Shown here piece after piece: positions 5,346-7,434 of a DNA stretch of 7,434 nucleotides. The position numbers and the translations under genes are program-made. The DNA is from Flavobacteriaceae bacterium (GTDB lineage: Bacteria > Bacteroidota > Bacteroidia > Flavobacteriales > Flavobacteriaceae). How positions within the stretch are numbered: position 1 is the stretch's first letter; every line of letters begins with the position of its first letter. A model generated the notes under the pieces. That model was not told the origin of the DNA. It was given only the letters and a program-made list of their open reading frames with translations, and made no database searches. The DNA is taken from the NCBI GenBank assembly GCA_013003145.1, contig JABDLH010000138.1, positions 1 to 7,434 of the forward strand, read 5' to 3'.

Positions 5346-6668
5346 ATGCGAACTAAGTCACTCAAGAAGAATAAGATCAATATTGTTACTCTCGGTTGCT
5401 CCAAGAATGTTTACGATTCAGAGGTGCTAATGGGGCAGTTGCGTGCCAATAAGAAAGATGTTGCCCACGAACAGGAGGGGAATATCGTAGTGGTGAATAC
5501 CTGTGGTTTTATTGATAATGCCAAGGAAGAGAGTGTAAATACTATATTACAATACGTTCGCAAGAAAGAAGAAGGATTGGTAGATAAGGTTTTTGTGACC
5601 GGCTGTCTTAGTGAGCGTTACAAACCGGACCTGCAGAAAGAGATCCCTGATGTGGATGAGTATTTCGGCACCCGGGACCTGCCTTTATTATTAAAAGCCT
5701 TAGGCGCTGATTATAAGCACGAGCTGATCGGGGAGCGACTACTGACTACTCCAAAGAATTATGCCTATTTAAAGATTGCTGAGGGCTGTGACCGCCCCTG
5801 TTCATTCTGTGCTATTCCCTTAATGCGTGGTAAGCATCGTAGTACCCCTATAGAAGACCTGGTTACCGAGGCTACTTCCTTAGCGGCCCAGGGTGTGAAG
5901 GAGCTGATCCTGATCGCACAGGATCTTACCTATTATGGCTTAGACCTGTATAAAAAACGCGCATTGGCCGGACTGTTGAAGGAGCTTGTTAAGGTAGAAG
6001 GGATAGAGTGGATAAGACTGCACTACGCCTTCCCTACCGGTTTCCCCATGGATGTTTTGGAAGTGATGAAGAACGAGCCTAAGATCTGCAAATACCTGGA
6101 TATTCCACTACAACATATCTCGGATCCTATCCTAAAAAGTATGCGGAGAGGCACCACCCAGGAAAAGACGACCAAATTGTTAAGGGAAATGCGCGAAGCT
6201 ATGCCTGAAATGGCTATCAGGACTACATTGATCGTCGGCTATCCCGGTGAGACCGAAGAAGATTTCCAAACACTGAAGCAGTGGGTAAAAGAGATGCGTT
6301 TTGAAAGACTTGGTTGTTTTACATACAGCCACGAGGAAAATACACATGCCTACCAGTTAGAGGACGACGTCCCTGATGAAGTGAAACAGGAACGTGCAAA
6401 CGAGATCATGGAAGTGCAGTCCCAGATCTCCTGGGAATTGAACCAGCAGAGCGTAGGGGAGACATTCCGTTGCATCATAGACCGAAAGGAAGGGAATTAC
6501 TTTGTTGGAAGAACGCAGTATGACTCACCTGACGTGGATAACGAGGTATTGGTCGATGCTAACAAGCACTACCTGAAGATCGGGGAATTCGTCGACATCA
6601 CCATCGATGAAGCGGCTGATTTTGATCTTTACGGAAGTCCAGTGGTCATTCCGGAAACAGCGGTTTAA
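5346..6668 (+). CDS. rimO: Ribosomal protein bS12 methylthiotransferase RimO
   Basis: This 440-aa radical SAM enzyme adds a beta-methylthio group to the conserved aspartate of ribosomal protein bS12. The N-terminal methylthiotransferase domain holds the auxiliary Fe-S cysteines Cys18 (LGCSKN), Cys53 (NTCGF) and Cys87 (TGCLSERY). The radical SAM core has the CxxxCxxC cluster at Cys148, Cys152 and Cys155 (GCDRPCSFCAIP). A TRAM domain occupies about 372-434. LGCSKN, the short spacing and the length favour RimO over the tRNA enzyme MiaB. The start is set at ATG 5346: a TTG at 5325 would add seven residues but overlaps the -7 box, while the ATG gives MRTKSLKKNKINIVTLGCSKN, as expected. It is monocistronic as far as the window shows and converges on the next gene. 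Confidence 0.97.
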   Translation: MRTKSLKKNKINIVTLGCSKNVYDSEVLMGQLRANKKDVAHEQEGNIVVVNTCGFIDNAKEESVNTILQYVRKKEEGLVDKVFVTGCLSERYKPDLQKEIPDVDEYFGTRDLPLLLKALGADYKHELIGERLLTTPKNYAYLKIAEGCDRPCSFCAIPLMRGKHRSTPIEDLVTEATSLAAQGVKELILIAQDLTYYGLDLYKKRALAGLLKELVKVEGIEWIRLHYAFPTGFPMDVLEVMKNEPKICKYLDIPLQHISDPILKSMRRGTTQEKTTKLLREMREAMPEMAIRTTLIVGYPGETEEDFQTLKQWVKEMRFERLGCFTYSHEENTHAYQLEDDVPDEVKQERANEIMEVQSQISWELNQQSVGETFRCIIDRKEGNYFVGRTQYDSPDVDNEVLVDANKHYLKIGEFVDITIDEAADFDLYGSPVVIPETAV

Positions 6669-6679
6669 ACTTCAGAGGC

Positions 6680-6719
6680 CAGGGATAAAAGAGTGATTCC
6701 TTTATTTTTATCATCCCTG
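6680..6719. terminator. Possible bidirectional hairpin between rimO and the minus-strand genes
   Basis: CAGGGATAAAA (6680-6690) can pair with TTTTATCATCCCTG (6706-6719): seven pairs CAGGGAT/ATCCCTG, a three-base bulge, then AAAA/TTTT. It starts 11 bp after the rimO stop in the convergent gap, where a terminator is expected. There is no long T-run after either arm, so the call is tentative. Confidence 0.35.
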
Positions 6720-6744
6720 ATAATCCTAGGACGCCCTAATATTA

Positions 6745-6763
6745 GCAAATACCATCTATTTGC
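6745..6763. repeat. Small perfect inverted repeat next to the SRPBCC gene stop
   Basis: GCAAATA (6745-6751), loop CCATC, TATTTGC (6757-6763) is a perfect 7-bp stem with a five-base loop, ending 6 bp before the stop codon of the minus-strand gene. It may contribute to transcript ending on the minus strand, but no T-run follows in that direction. Confidence 0.35.
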
Positions 6764-6769
6764 AAAATG

Positions 6770-7285
6770 TCACATATTTACGAATATATGGCCCGCCATA
6801 GGTTCTTTAGTCAGGTCAAAAGAGGTTTCATTCAGTAGTATGCCATGCTCCACGAACGCTTTTAAATTGGCCAGCCAGAAAGTCCACCCGTTACTGCAGC
6901 CGTTGTAGATATTCATCTTACTTTCTTCATCGGTAGGGATTTCATATTGCTCCAGGGTTAAAAGTACAGCATCTTCTTTTTCCTCTAAACGCAAGGATAC
7001 TTTGCTGTCAGCAAAGCTGAGTTCCAGTTGGTCCCTGCCATTGGCCGAAAGGATACCGCCTTTTTCTTCTCCTTCCCAGTTATGCCATTGCCAACGGTAG
7101 GTGTCTCCTGCTTTAAGCTGATCATCGGGCTCTCGCTTGCGACCTGCGCTATCAGTATATACGGCGGAGCGCAAAAACCAGGAAGTGATTCCCTGCTCGG
7201 TTGCCCAGAGGTGATATATTCGTTCCAGGGGCGCCTTGAGGTAGATCTTTTTTACAAACCGGTCAAAAGAAAGTTCTGTCTTCAT
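6770..7285 (-). CDS. SRPBCC (AHSA1-like) domain protein
   Basis: This 171-aa protein resembles the SRPBCC/START superfamily, in the branch related to the Aha1 C-terminal domain (AHSA1). The N-terminus FVKKIYLKAPLERIYHLWATEQGITSWF is the typical first strand and helix with the conserved W-F at the helix end. LKAGDTYRWQWHNWEG, GGILSANGRDQLELSF and the C-terminal helix NGWTFWLANLKAFVEHG complete the helix-grip fold. These proteins form a hydrophobic cavity that binds lipids or small molecules, and most bacterial members have no known ligand. No signal peptide is visible, so it should be cytoplasmic. The ATG at 7285-7283 overlaps the TGA of the upstream minus-strand gene as ATGA, so the two are likely co-translated. 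The family is clear; function is unknown. Confidence 0.85.
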   Translation of the reverse strand: MKTELSFDRFVKKIYLKAPLERIYHLWATEQGITSWFLRSAVYTDSAGRKREPDDQLKAGDTYRWQWHNWEGEEKGGILSANGRDQLELSFADSKVSLRLEEKEDAVLLTLEQYEIPTDEESKMNIYNGCSNGWTFWLANLKAFVEHGILLNETSFDLTKEPMAGHIFVNM

Positions 7286-7434
7286 GATTGCTCTTTTTGT
7301 TGTTGTTCAAATTCATAAATACCACGCCCCAGGGCAGCGAGGAATGGGATTCCTATTTCCTCGTATTCGTATTGGTCATCGTTGAAAATGCCATTCTCAT
7401 TGACCAGGATGGTAGCCGTAAGCAGGAATTCGAT
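7282..7434 (-). CDS. Unrecognised protein, C-terminal 50 residues only
   Basis: On the minus strand the frame is open from the window edge (7434) to a TGA at 7284-7282, giving 50 residues; the start lies outside. The fragment begins IEFLLTATILVNENG, passes through an acidic stretch FNDDQYEYEEIG, then IPFLAALGRGIYEFE, and ends in a glutamine-rich tail QQQKEQS. I do not recognise the family. The stop overlaps the SRPBCC start by four bases (ATGA) and the frame has no interruption, which together support a real gene translated with its neighbour. It could be a helical domain, but the fragment is too short to say more. Confidence 0.65.
   Translation of the reverse strand: MEFLLTATILVNENGIFNDDQYEYEEIGIPFLAALGRGIYEFEQQQKEQS

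Noticed and set aside
6693..6908. A short plus-strand open frame across the rimO/SRPBCC gap
   Set aside because: Most of it is antisense to the SRPBCC gene, it begins inside a hairpin, and it has no recognisable domain or promoter.
1..7434. Mobile element, CRISPR array, defence system or biosynthetic cluster
   Set aside because: All recognisable genes are core or common Bacteroidota genes in a compact arrangement; no direct repeats, terminal inverted repeats, transposase, integrase or spacer-repeat pattern was seen.

Overview
The window reads as ordinary, densely packed chromosome from a member of the Bacteroidota, most likely a Flavobacteriaceae. Three things point there. The gene order cinA - rpmB - rpmG - DUF4295 - ftsY - rimO is familiar from that group. 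The Bacteroidota -7 promoter box TAnnTTTG occurs just upstream of three genes or operons. None of the start codons has a clear Shine-Dalgarno sequence. No tRNA, rRNA, CRISPR array, transposase, integrase or prophage gene was seen.

Positions 1-2549 hold a compact plus-strand operon. It contains the 3' end of a DnaQ-like 3'-5' exonuclease, a small fumarylacetoacetate hydrolase (FAH) family enzyme, a stand-alone Hpt phosphotransfer protein and cinA. Gaps are 18 bp, 0 bp and a 1-bp overlap. Positions 2557-3272 form a short ribosomal-protein operon: a good promoter, rpmB (bL28), rpmG (bL33), a 50-aa DUF4295 protein and a strong intrinsic terminator. Positions 3374-5214 carry a -7 promoter box, ftsY, and a secreted DUF2911 protein with a TPR-like C-terminus whose GTG start overlaps the ftsY stop. 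Positions 5320-6668 carry a -7 box and rimO. Positions 6770-7434 lie on the minus strand: an SRPBCC (AHSA1-like) protein, preceded by the 3' end of an unrecognised gene coupled to it through an ATGA overlap. rimO and the minus-strand pair converge across a 101-bp gap with two inverted repeats.

The middle of the window centres on the ribosome: two large-subunit proteins, a probable third, the SRP receptor that docks ribosomes at the membrane, and the enzyme that methylthiolates ribosomal protein bS12. cinA concerns pyridine-nucleotide repair. The Hpt protein belongs to a phosphorelay whose partners are not in the window.

I found no convincing undescribed system. The items most worth a second look are the inverted repeats overlapping the cinA stop and the rpmB promoter, the orphan Hpt protein, the DUF4295 protein, and the unrecognised partial gene at the right edge.
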